Assembly: GCA_015064285.1 (NCBI GenBank) | Contig: SVSN01000027.1 | Location: 1 to 33,640, forward strand | DNA length: 33,640 nucleotides | Source: Oscillospiraceae bacterium | GTDB taxonomy: Bacteria > Bacillota > Clostridia > Oscillospirales > CAG-272 | Direction: 5' to 3' | Shown here: one piece after another, positions 6,321 through 13,972 of the stretch | How positions within the stretch are numbered: position 1 is the first letter of the stretch | How the letters are laid out: the number at the start of each line of letters is the position of its first letter | The notes under the pieces: model-generated | Database searches by the model: none | Told to the model about the DNA's origin: nothing | The model's input: the letters and a program-made list of their open reading frames with translations, nothing else | Position numbers and translations under genes: made by a program

Positions 6321-8569
6321 AATACCTGCAGGATGAACTGACTGCCAAAATCCCTCTGCGGGAAGAAAACATAACAGAGTTCTGTTCCCCAGTTCATACA
6401 GGCCGGGGAGAACTGCGCGTTGAGGACGGCTGTTTTGTGCTCTCGGCCCCTCCTACCTTTGACAACTGGGAAGAACACAACTGTCCTTCTGATGGGGATT
6501 ACTGTAATTTCGGTTCCTGCACACTGGTACTGCCTGTTGGCGGAAAAGAGTATTCCTGGTGCAACCGGCTGACCTTCCAGGCTTTTGCGGAAGACACCGG
6601 TATACCGGCTCCTATGCTGTACTGCGGTATCCGGAACAGCGGACGATATCCGGTGCCGGATATATTCTGTCGCAGCGGTACCCATCAGGTCTCCCTGACC
6701 GCCGGCAAGTGGGTAACGGTGGTATGGGAATTTCCGGAATTCTGTCTGGAACAGCTGGAAGAAATCACAATTTCCATGCCGCTGAACGGGGATTTCGGAC
6801 TTGGTCTGCCTGACACAACGGTGCGTATCCGGGACATACGGCTTTCCCGGGTGGCCGATCCGGAACCGTATAAGGGATGGGAATGCGGGAAAACCATTGC
6901 CTACTCCTTTGCGGGGTATATGGAAGATTCCGTGAAGCGTGCTGTGACTCAGATCCCCTGCAGTACTTTCACGATCACCAATATACAAACGGGAACCAGT
7001 CTGGAGCTGAATGCAAAACCGTACACATTTCTTGGCAAGACATACGCAATCCTTGATTTTTCACGGATACGGGAGTGCGGTACATATAGACTTGCAGCCG
7101 GTGGGGTGGAAACAGAAGATTTTCCGATCCTGACGAGAGAGGTTTTTTATACAGCACTGACGGACAAACTGCTCGGCTTTGTCCATGCGGAACGCTGTGG
7201 ATGTGCCGTTGCGGGAAAACATCCGGTCTGTCATGCCGATATTGTGGCGGAGCATAACGGTGAGATAAAGTCCTATCACGGCGGCTGGCACGATGCAGGA
7301 GATCTTTCCCAGCAGACACTGCAAACAGGCGAAACAGCTGAATCTCTGCTGCATGCGGCTGCCCTTTGCCCTCCTCTGGCCGATGCCCTTCTGGAAGAAT
7401 CCCGCTGGGGTATGGACTTCATTCTGCATATGCGTTTCGGTGACGGGTACAGAGCCACATCCGCCGGGATCACCCGCTGGACGGATGGTATTATCGGAAC
7501 AATGGATGACTGCGCCGCCAGAGTACACTGTCATGCTTTTGAGAATTATTTATTTGCCAAGTTAGAGGCGGAAGCGGCCATGACGGAAACAGATCCGCTG
7601 CGTCGGGAAAAGTTTGCCAAAGCGGCTGCGGAAGATTTTGCATTTGCAGAAGCACGATATCGGACACATGGCATGGAACTGCCGGTATTCTTTGAACATT
7701 CCTACTCTTCGCCCCGCTCTCTTTATGCGGCAGTGGGCGTTGTAAGCTGTCATGCCCTGTATCGTCTTACCGGCGATGCTTTGTATCTGGAAAAGCTGAA
7801 ATCCTATCTGAAAACACTTCTGGCCTGTCAGAACAGAGTTCCCTCGCTGCCCCTCTCCGGCTTTTTCTGCCGGGATGAAAGTCTCCGCCTGCCGGTTCAT
7901 TTTACGCATCAGTCACGGGAGTATCTGTACGGTGAAGCCCTGGCGGCAGCGCTGGATCTTTGCGGAGATTTTCCGGATCTGCAGGAAGCGGCGCGGGCTT
8001 ATGCGGATTATTATGTGAAGCTCACCAAAAAATACGCATCGCCGTATCGTATGATTCCTGCCGGTGTTTACGGGATCCAGGAAACCAATGATACCCCGGA
8101 AAACAGAGAGGCGTTCGGACTCTGTCATTTGTTCACGGATTTTGATTCTTCCAAAGAAAGCCATGCTGCACAGATCCGCAGCGGTCAGAGTCTCGGCAGC
8201 GGATGGTATGTGAAGCAGTTTCCGGTGTGGTTTTCCTTCCGGGGAAACAGCGTGATTTTCCTGTCTCAGGCGGCATCGCTTCGCAAACTGGCGGCTGCCC
8301 TCGGTGACAACGAAAGATTATGGGAAATCGCAGACTGCCAGCTGTACTTTCTGCTTGGATGCAACCCGTTCCGGCAGTCTCTGGTATACGGTTTCGGGAA
8401 ACGGTCTGCTGAACCCTACTTTGCTCTTCTGGGGCAGACTGAAGGCGCTGTTCCCGTGGGAATCGAAACGGACGGTGACGGTGATGATCCGTTCTGGCCC
8501 TGCGGAATCAACGCAACCTATAAAGAAGTCTGGCTTTCTTCCGCAACAGCCATGCTTCGGAATCTGTAA
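6317..8569 (+). CDS. Glycoside hydrolase family 9 enzyme, cytoplasmic
   Basis: This 750-residue protein has an N-terminal beta-rich region (about 1-180), an Ig-like domain of CelD_N type (about 188-275) and a GH9 (alpha/alpha)6 barrel. The catalytic base motif GGWHDAGD lies at 322-329 (Asp326 and Asp329). LGCNPFRQSLVYGFG near 680-694 matches the conserved GH9 LGxNPxxxSyvtG motif, and TYKEVWLSS places the proton-donor candidate at Glu737. GH9 contains endoglucanases, cellobiosidases and exo-beta-glucosaminidases. There is no signal peptide or dockerin, so it should act on imported oligosaccharides. The NagB-family neighbour makes a beta-linked glucosamine-containing substrate attractive, but this is inference. 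The start is coupled to the ThuA-like gene. Confidence 0.87.
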   Translation: MKYLQDELTAKIPLREENITEFCSPVHTGRGELRVEDGCFVLSAPPTFDNWEEHNCPSDGDYCNFGSCTLVLPVGGKEYSWCNRLTFQAFAEDTGIPAPMLYCGIRNSGRYPVPDIFCRSGTHQVSLTAGKWVTVVWEFPEFCLEQLEEITISMPLNGDFGLGLPDTTVRIRDIRLSRVADPEPYKGWECGKTIAYSFAGYMEDSVKRAVTQIPCSTFTITNIQTGTSLELNAKPYTFLGKTYAILDFSRIRECGTYRLAAGGVETEDFPILTREVFYTALTDKLLGFVHAERCGCAVAGKHPVCHADIVAEHNGEIKSYHGGWHDAGDLSQQTLQTGETAESLLHAAALCPPLADALLEESRWGMDFILHMRFGDGYRATSAGITRWTDGIIGTMDDCAARVHCHAFENYLFAKLEAEAAMTETDPLRREKFAKAAAEDFAFAEARYRTHGMELPVFFEHSYSSPRSLYAAVGVVSCHALYRLTGDALYLEKLKSYLKTLLACQNRVPSLPLSGFFCRDESLRLPVHFTHQSREYLYGEALAAALDLCGDFPDLQEAARAYADYYVKLTKKYASPYRMIPAGVYGIQETNDTPENREAFGLCHLFTDFDSSKESHAAQIRSGQSLGSGWYVKQFPVWFSFRGNSVIFLSQAASLRKLAAALGDNERLWEIADCQLYFLLGCNPFRQSLVYGFGKRSAEPYFALLGQTEGAVPVGIETDGDGDDPFWPCGINATYKEVWLSSATAMLRNL

Positions 8570-8581
8570 GGAAGTGATGTT

Positions 8582-9478
8582 ATGCTGAAAATCGGTTTGA
8601 TCGATCTGTATCTGGACAACTGGCATACCAATTATTATCCCGGATTTCTGCGGGATGCAGCCCGGGAAATGAATATGGATGCAGATCTGGTATATGTGTA
8701 CGCAGAAAAAGATGCTCCCGGCGGCATGACCAACCGGGAGTGGTGTGATAGAATCGGCGGGGTGACGCTGCTGCCGACATACGATGATATCATCCGGGAA
8801 AGCGATGTGCTGATGTTCATGTGTGCAGATGACGTTTTTCCGCATGAAAAGCTGGCAAGAAAAGCCTTGATGAGCGGTAAGCGGCTGTACTGTGACAAAA
8901 CCTTTGCACCTGACGTAGCTTCCGCACGACGGATGTTCCGTCTGGCAAAGGAATTCGGTACCACGCTGTTTACCTCATCCGCCATGCGGTTCTGTCCGGA
9001 TCTGACAAAATACAAGAACGATGCGGCCTCTTCCGGCAAACAGGCAACCTTTGCAGCTTCCACCGGCCCCGGTGAGATCCGGAATTATTCGGTGCATCAG
9101 CTGGAAATGGTACAGCGGGTGATGGGATGCGGTGCGGCGGACTGCATGGCATTCGTATCCCATGATTCCAAGACGGTGGTTTACCGGTATCCGGACGGAC
9201 GGCGTGCCACCATGGTGCAAAGTCCCAACGCTTTCTTTTCACTGGTGGTTTCGGATGACTATGCCCATTGGGATACACCGAACCGTCCCACCAACCGCGG
9301 GATCGAACCCACCGACTACTATATGCCCTTTATGCATGAGCTGCTGACCTTTTTTGCCGGTGGGGCCCTGCCGGTACAGCCTGCCGACACGATGGAAATC
9401 ATAGCCATGCAGGAAGGGGCGCGGATGGCCATTGCAGACCCGGAAACATGGGTACAGCTGCCGGAGCGCAGTCTGTAA
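8582..9478 (+). CDS. Gfo/Idh/MocA-family oxidoreductase-like protein
   Basis: This 298-residue protein has the two-domain layout of the NAD(P)-dependent sugar dehydrogenase family. The helix-strand block SDVLMFMCADDVFPHEKLARKAL is followed by CDKTF (residues 104-108), in the place of the family EKP motif with Lys106 as the catalytic lysine. The first strand reads KIGLIDLYLDNWHT, so the usual GxGxxG loop is not present. Cofactor binding is therefore atypical, and a non-redox role is possible. At 298 residues it is shorter than the usual 330-380. The ribosome site AAGGAAGTG overlaps the preceding stop codon, and the intergenic gap is 12 bases. It probably works on the same sugar as the ThuA-like protein. 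Confidence 0.7.
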   Translation: MLKIGLIDLYLDNWHTNYYPGFLRDAAREMNMDADLVYVYAEKDAPGGMTNREWCDRIGGVTLLPTYDDIIRESDVLMFMCADDVFPHEKLARKALMSGKRLYCDKTFAPDVASARRMFRLAKEFGTTLFTSSAMRFCPDLTKYKNDAASSGKQATFAASTGPGEIRNYSVHQLEMVQRVMGCGAADCMAFVSHDSKTVVYRYPDGRRATMVQSPNAFFSLVVSDDYAHWDTPNRPTNRGIEPTDYYMPFMHELLTFFAGGALPVQPADTMEIIAMQEGARMAIADPETWVQLPERSL

Positions 9479-9494
9479 ATAACAGGAGGAAATG

Positions 9495-9719
9495 ATGAAC
9501 AGAGCAGAATATAACGATATCCTGAAAAACATTATGGGAATCCTCAAAAATCCCAACGGCAATTTCGGGAAAAAGTTCATGACAGGTGATCCCGAAACTG
9601 ACGGAGAAATTCTGAAAAATGCGGAAATGATGGCGGCGGTTGCCCTGATCGCTGTGGACGAATATTATTCTTTCCTTACCAAAGCAGCTTACGAAGGGCA
9701 CGTGGCGGACGAGATTTAA
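9495..9719 (+). CDS. Small protein of unknown function, last gene of the glycan operon
   Basis: This 74-residue protein is not recognised. It begins MNRAEYNDILKNIMG and has a Lys/Asn/Gly-rich middle (residues 17-28) and a predicted C-terminal helix (NAEMMAAVALIAVDEYYSFL). No signal peptide or clear membrane span is seen. The start at 9495 lies five bases after a perfect AGGAGG; the overlapping ATG at 9492 is too close to it. The spacing of 16 bases from the oxidoreductase gene and the strong ribosome site argue for a real gene. Its stop overlaps, tail to tail, the stop of the methylase gene on the other strand. A role tied to the operon enzymes or a separate house-keeping role are equally open. 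Confidence 0.7.
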   Translation: MNRAEYNDILKNIMGILKNPNGNFGKKFMTGDPETDGEILKNAEMMAAVALIAVDEYYSFLTKAAYEGHVADEI

Positions 9720-10663
9720 TCGCATTCCAGCATCGCCAGAAGCCTCTCCATATTTTCTTCCGAGTATTCGATTTCACTGGAATACAGCCGCGCAAGATCT
9801 GTCATACCTTCCGTGGTGATGCTCCCTTTTTCCCGGCAGGTCATAACGAACAGTGCATGAATAAACGCTGTACTGCAGGCACAGAAAGTGCATCTTGCTG
9901 CCAGCCTGTTGTCTTCCAAAGCGCCTGCCAGATGGCGGAACAGAAAATATACCGCCAGGTTTTCCAGCTGGAGCTCCCAGGGGGTGACTGTTTCCGGCAG
10001 CTGCATCGGTTCTTCGCTCACAGCCAGTTTATCCAGAATGCTCTGCCATGCCGGATCCAGTTGTTCCAGCGTACTGAAAATGGCTGCCCATTCACGGGTC
10101 GATTTCACAGGCATCTTTCCGCCGCAGACTTCCAATACGGCTGACATTCTGCCGCCCAATGGAATCCGGCGGTCCTGCAGGAGCAGAAAAAGCGCATCCC
10201 GCAGAGCAAGGAATTCCGCTTCTTCAGCATCCGCTGCTTCGTCACCGTCATCCTCCTCCCGGGTGATCAGGGTCATCGGCGTCGTCTCCTGCAGAATCAG
10301 CGCCGCAGCGGCTTCACAGCAAAGCCCCAGTCCGGTTTCTGTACGGTCACTGAAAAAATTCCGGAACCGGGGATGATCAGCGCAGATCTGGCACAGGCTA
10401 TCCTCACCCAGAGTCAGAATAATATCGCACAGTCCCTGACGGTTGAGAAAGGGACATCGTTCTTCCCTGTCCAGCCGGAAATGCGGGACATCCGTTCTGT
10501 CAATGCTCTGCTGTAAACGGTTGTAAAGCGATAGGGCAGGATCATCGTATAAGGCCAGGGTATCTTCATCGATGTCTATCTCCCAGCCGATACAGCAGCT
10601 GTGACGGCAGGCTCCGGCAATACAGCGGAAACGGGAATAATAGGAAGGAACTATCTCTTTCAT
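9716..10663 (-). CDS. FliB-type flagellin lysine-N-methylase family protein
   Basis: This 315-residue protein has the cysteine pattern of the FliB family: CIAGACRHSCCIGWEIDID near the N-terminus, then CPFLNRQGLCDI, LCQICADHPR and LGLCCEAAA. FliB uses S-adenosylmethionine to methylate surface lysines of flagellin in enterobacteria, and the cysteines are thought to hold a metal cluster. In Clostridia the family is widespread even without flagella, so the true target may be another protein. The start at 10663 follows GGAGG with a six-base gap. No flagellar gene is in the window. An acidic stretch (about residues 166-176, EEDDGDEAADAEEAE) is an unusual insert. Confidence 0.8.
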   Translation of the reverse strand: MKEIVPSYYSRFRCIAGACRHSCCIGWEIDIDEDTLALYDDPALSLYNRLQQSIDRTDVPHFRLDREERCPFLNRQGLCDIILTLGEDSLCQICADHPRFRNFFSDRTETGLGLCCEAAAALILQETTPMTLITREEDDGDEAADAEEAEFLALRDALFLLLQDRRIPLGGRMSAVLEVCGGKMPVKSTREWAAIFSTLEQLDPAWQSILDKLAVSEEPMQLPETVTPWELQLENLAVYFLFRHLAGALEDNRLAARCTFCACSTAFIHALFVMTCREKGSITTEGMTDLARLYSSEIEYSEENMERLLAMLECD

Positions 10664-10754
10664 GCGGACCTCCGTATGACAAATCAAATTGAGAATACAA
10701 GCCGATACTGCCTTTTCCGTTTTCAGAAAATGCAGCCGGCGGAAAGGGTTGATT

Positions 10755-11279
10755 ATGCAGGATATTTTATTGGTTATTGATATGCAGAAGGACTTCGTTG
10801 ACGGTGTTCTCGGTACCAAGGAAGCCGTCGCAATCGTCGGAGCGGTGCGGGAGAAAATCCTGAGCCATTCCGGAAAGGTATATTTCACCAGAGACACCCA
10901 CCACGAGGATTATCTGCATACAAGAGAAGGGAGCCGTCTGCCTGTACCTCATTGTATACACGGTACGGACGGCTGGCAGATCATCCCGGAACTGGCAGAT
11001 TTGCCCCGGGAAGCTGTCATTGACAAACCGACATTCGGTTCGACGGAACTGACCGACATTCTGGTCCGGGAAAACAGCCGGAATCCGCTGCATTCTATCA
11101 CACTGATCGGTCTGTGCACGGATATTTGTGTGATTTCCAATGCCATGCTGCTGAAAAACGCCTTGCCGGAGACGGATATAATAGTGGATGCCTCCTGCTG
11201 TGCCGGAGTAACACCGGAATCCCACAGGACAGCATTGGATGCCATGAAAGCCTGTCAGATCGACATTATTGGCGAATAA
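10755..11279 (+). CDS. Nicotinamidase/isochorismatase-like cysteine hydrolase
   Basis: This 174-residue protein has the catalytic triad of the family: Asp9 in LLVIDMQKDF, Lys91 in IDKPTFGS and Cys125 in GLCTDICV. The metal-site residues typical of nicotinamidase (Asp47, His49 and His66 in TRDTHHED and VPHCIHGTDGW) and the EGSRLPVPHC loop are also present. The likely reaction is nicotinamide to nicotinate and ammonia for NAD salvage; related amidases cannot be excluded. The start follows GGAAAGGG. It is divergent from the FliB-like gene, and I see no convincing promoter in the 91 bases between them. Confidence 0.83.
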   Translation: MQDILLVIDMQKDFVDGVLGTKEAVAIVGAVREKILSHSGKVYFTRDTHHEDYLHTREGSRLPVPHCIHGTDGWQIIPELADLPREAVIDKPTFGSTELTDILVRENSRNPLHSITLIGLCTDICVISNAMLLKNALPETDIIVDASCCAGVTPESHRTALDAMKACQIDIIGE

Positions 11280-11285
11280 ACCAAA

Positions 11286-11321
11286 GCCTGTACGGAATCC
11301 AGTTCTGTACAGGCCCTTTTT
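11286..11321 (+). terminator. Intrinsic terminator after the cysteine hydrolase gene
   Basis: GCCTGTAC (11286-11293) pairs perfectly with GTACAGGC (11307-11314) and is followed by CCTTTTT. Confidence 0.8.
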
Positions 11322-11404
11322 CTGCCGCAACACATTCCCTCGCGCAGATGATCCCAGGCAGGTGTATCCTTTCCCCTGGAGAAACTATTCTTGTTTGACA
11401 GCTT

Positions 11405-13437
11405 TTATTTGTTTCCTGCCAGATCTCCGGGGGATTTATAGCGGTAATCCGGGAAAAAGCCGCTGCCTATGGTTCCACCCTGGTCATAGGTATACATGGA
11501 TGCTTTGCTTTCTGAACTGTTTCTGGCAGATGTAACCCGTATATACCGGCTGTTTCTGCTGCTGTTTACCTGAAAATACAGGATATATTCCCCATTGGCA
11601 GTACCGCTCGTCTTCTGCAGGTACACCATATCGGTATACTCTCCCGGCAGGTACTCTGTCAGCGGAATATCATACTGCGTAAATGTCATTCCCCAGTCAA
11701 AACTGAGCCATATCTGTTCCTTTTCCCATTCCGGCGCATCAAACACGAGACATAATGTATCCCCGCCCACACCGGTATGCTTGGAGAACTGCACCAGCCA
11801 GGCGTTTTCTGCCGGAAGAAATGCGTCATCTCCGCCTTCCCACACACTGCCATCATCACTGCGGAAAAAGCGTACAGAACCATCATCGGCCAGAAGTCCC
11901 AGATGCCAACCAAGTCCGCCGGTATGAGGAACGCCCCGCAGAACAACACCTTTGCAGACAGTGCCTGCAGGAGACGGCAGTGCGGTAACTGTCCATACAT
12001 CCTCTCCACGGCAGAAAACATATGCATACTCCTGTCTTCCCCCTGAAGCAATGTACCGGTTACGACGAAAACATCACTGTGGCTTCCCAGATAAGATGAC
12101 CGGTTTTCAGCAAACAGGGTTTCCGGCGCGGCTTCACTGTTGACAGGAACAGGCATTTTTTGTTCCGCCAGGACAGACAGATCAATGTCTCCATAATGTG
12201 TAGGGAAATATTCCGTCAGCTTCCCCTGAAAACAGGTATATTGCTCACCGGAAGTCATTGGAATGGTATAGTATGTAATTTTTGTATCGGATATATCAGT
12301 CCTGTTGTTTACCACTGCTTCCGGCATAGGTTCGTTGTCTGCAGGCAGATCTGCTTTTCCGAATGCAACCATACTGCCTGCCGCAGCACACAGGAGCACG
12401 ACCAGTCCGCACAGCCAGAGACCTCGGAATTTCCCCGTACCATCCAGAATGCTCTCAAACCGTTCCCGCACAGCGGATTTGCCCGGATTGAAATGGGTGG
12501 TCAGACCGGATACCGGACGTCTGCAGCGTCGGATAATATCCAGCATCACTTTCCCGTATGTCAACCGAACCGCTTCATCCTTCCCTGCCAGAACCCTTTC
12601 GTCACAGGAAAGCTCCATTTCACGGCAGCATTTTCCGGCGGCAATATACACCAGCGGATTGAACCAGTGCAGTGATACTACAACAGCACAAATCAGTTTT
12701 ATCCAGAGATCACAGCGTTTCCGATGGATCAGCTCGTGGGCAAGGATGCCGGTCAGCTGGTTATCGGTCAGAGTGATATCCGGCAGCAGAACAACCGGAC
12801 GTAAAAAACCGCATAACATGGGACTGTGCACTTCCCTTGTAATATACAGTGCCGGGAGAGCGGCGGCTTGCAGACCCAGTTTCTCTCCAAGACGGCGGCA
12901 CAGGTCCGTCTGCTTCTTCTGCGGCAGTGTCCTCGTATACCGGAGACGAGAAGAGACAATCAGATATCCTGTGATCCTGACCGTAAACAGCAGAAACGCT
13001 CCTGCTGCCCAGATTACAGCCAGACCGTTCACCGGCGAAATCCGCACTTTCCGTAATGGAAGCTCGCTTTGGATTCTGTCGGTTTCTGGCTCGGTTATAG
13101 TCTCTCTATTTGCAGCATTGTCAGGAACATTCTCGTTGCCGCCCGGCTGTCCCTCTGACAAAAACGTTTCTGGCGTGCCGGATGTCTCCGGTTCTGTAAG
13201 CATGATATCGTATTCCTGCTGCACAACCCTTTCCGGAAGCTGTATTTCCCATAAGGCAGGCAGATACGGCATCGACACGGGAAAGCACAAACGAAGGATC
13301 GCAGCGATCCACAAAACATAGCGGCAATGCGCGGTAAATCTTTTTCCGCAGCAAAGAGAAAATGTCAGCAGGATAAGGATCACGCAGGACATGGTGATAT
13401 TCAGTTCCATCAGAGCGAAAAATATTTTTTGTAACAT
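11405..13437 (-). CDS. BlaR1/MecR1-type M56 sensor metallopeptidase, interrupted by a frameshift
   Basis: The gene encodes a membrane zinc protease of the BlaR1 type, which senses a signal outside and cleaves the partner repressor inside. Membrane spans lie near residues 13-30, 38-55, 138-162 and 340-358. The zinc site is HELIH (234-238) with a third ligand in CREMELSCDE. The reading frame is good to residue 465 and then breaks. The continuation, from RQEYAYVFCRGED to SPGDLAGNK, lies in the -1 frame and stops at 11405. Adding one base to the C5 tract at 12039-12043 restores a 677-codon protein exactly. The outer domain (about 360-677) lacks evident penicillin-binding SxxK/SxN motifs, so the ligand is probably not a beta-lactam. 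It is co-directional with the repressor, 51 bases downstream of it. The ribosome site is weak (GATAGG). Confidence 0.82.
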
Positions 13438-13488
13438 ATCCTATCACCGATCCGTTACCGTAGTTCAAAATCTGTGTTTCCAGGCTGC

Positions 13489-13881
13489 TTATTTTTTCTT
13501 TTTGGATTCCAGAAGCTGCGTGATCTCGTCAATATCTTCACTGGTGATCCGTCCGGTATCTGCCAGTGTGGCTATCAGTGTTTTCCAGCTGCCGCGGCAT
13601 AGTTTATCAAGAAATGTATTGCTTTCCGCGGCACGGTATTCTGCCTCTGTCACCTTCGGCGTAATCACTTTGTAGGGGGTGGGGGCATCCACTGTTTCCT
13701 GCTGCACAAAGCCCCGTTTTTCCAGTCTGTCCAGCAGCGTGTGTATGGCCGGTTTTGAGCAAGGCCGGATACTGCGCAGACCGTTGTAAATGTCGATAAC
13801 ACGGGATGGACCGGAGGCTTTCCAGAGAATCAGCATGATATCCAGTTCAGCTTCCGGAATTCTTGGTATAAATTCTGACAT
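13489..13881 (-). CDS. BlaI/MecI/CopY-family transcriptional repressor
   Basis: This 130-residue protein has the winged-helix pattern of the family: IPEAELDIMLILWKASGPSRVIDIYNGL, then the recognition helix SKPAIHTLLDRLEKRGFV (roughly residues 41-58) and a C-terminal dimerisation helix region ending QLLESKKKK. Such repressors bind promoter dyads and are inactivated when cleaved by the BlaR1-type partner, which follows here. The start at 13881 is preceded by AAAGGAG nine bases away; a longer in-frame start would lie in the operator. Palindromic sequence covers its own promoter, so it is probably autoregulated. The regulated targets beyond itself are unknown, though the GH2 and phosphodiesterase genes lie just upstream on the same strand. 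Confidence 0.88.
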   Translation of the reverse strand: MSEFIPRIPEAELDIMLILWKASGPSRVIDIYNGLRSIRPCSKPAIHTLLDRLEKRGFVQQETVDAPTPYKVITPKVTEAEYRAAESNTFLDKLCRGSWKTLIATLADTGRITSEDIDEITQLLESKKKK

Positions 13882-13904
13882 GATGACATTCTCCTTTTTT
13901 GTAT

Positions 13905-13945
13905 ACACCTGTATATAGTATAACATACCTTTATATAGGTGTCAA
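13905..13945 (-). promoter_or_regulatory. Repressor promoter with overlapping operator dyads
   Basis: On the minus strand TTGACA (13940-13945) and TATACT (13917-13922) are 17 bases apart. ACACCT (13905-13910) and AGGTGT (13937-13942) form the ends of a dyad spanning the promoter, and ACCT/AGGT arms flank the TTATAT core within the spacer. The layout is what is expected of a BlaI-type autoregulated promoter. Confidence 0.75.
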
Positions 13946-13972
13946 TGGTTTGTGGATACAAAACGAAATTCA

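Noticed and set aside
10664-10754. Divergent promoters for the FliB-like and cysteine hydrolase genes
   Set aside because: Only poor matches such as TTGAGA without a well-spaced -10 were found, so none is claimed.
11580-11625. KTSGT in the sensor ectodomain as a penicillin-binding KTG motif
   Set aside because: No matching SxxK or SxN motif precedes it at the right distance, so the likeness is probably chance.
11405-11845. A separate small secreted protein gene at the end of the sensor gene
   Set aside because: It begins in mid-domain without a ribosome site, and the same frame extends upstream to the C5 tract, so it is the displaced C-terminus of the sensor.
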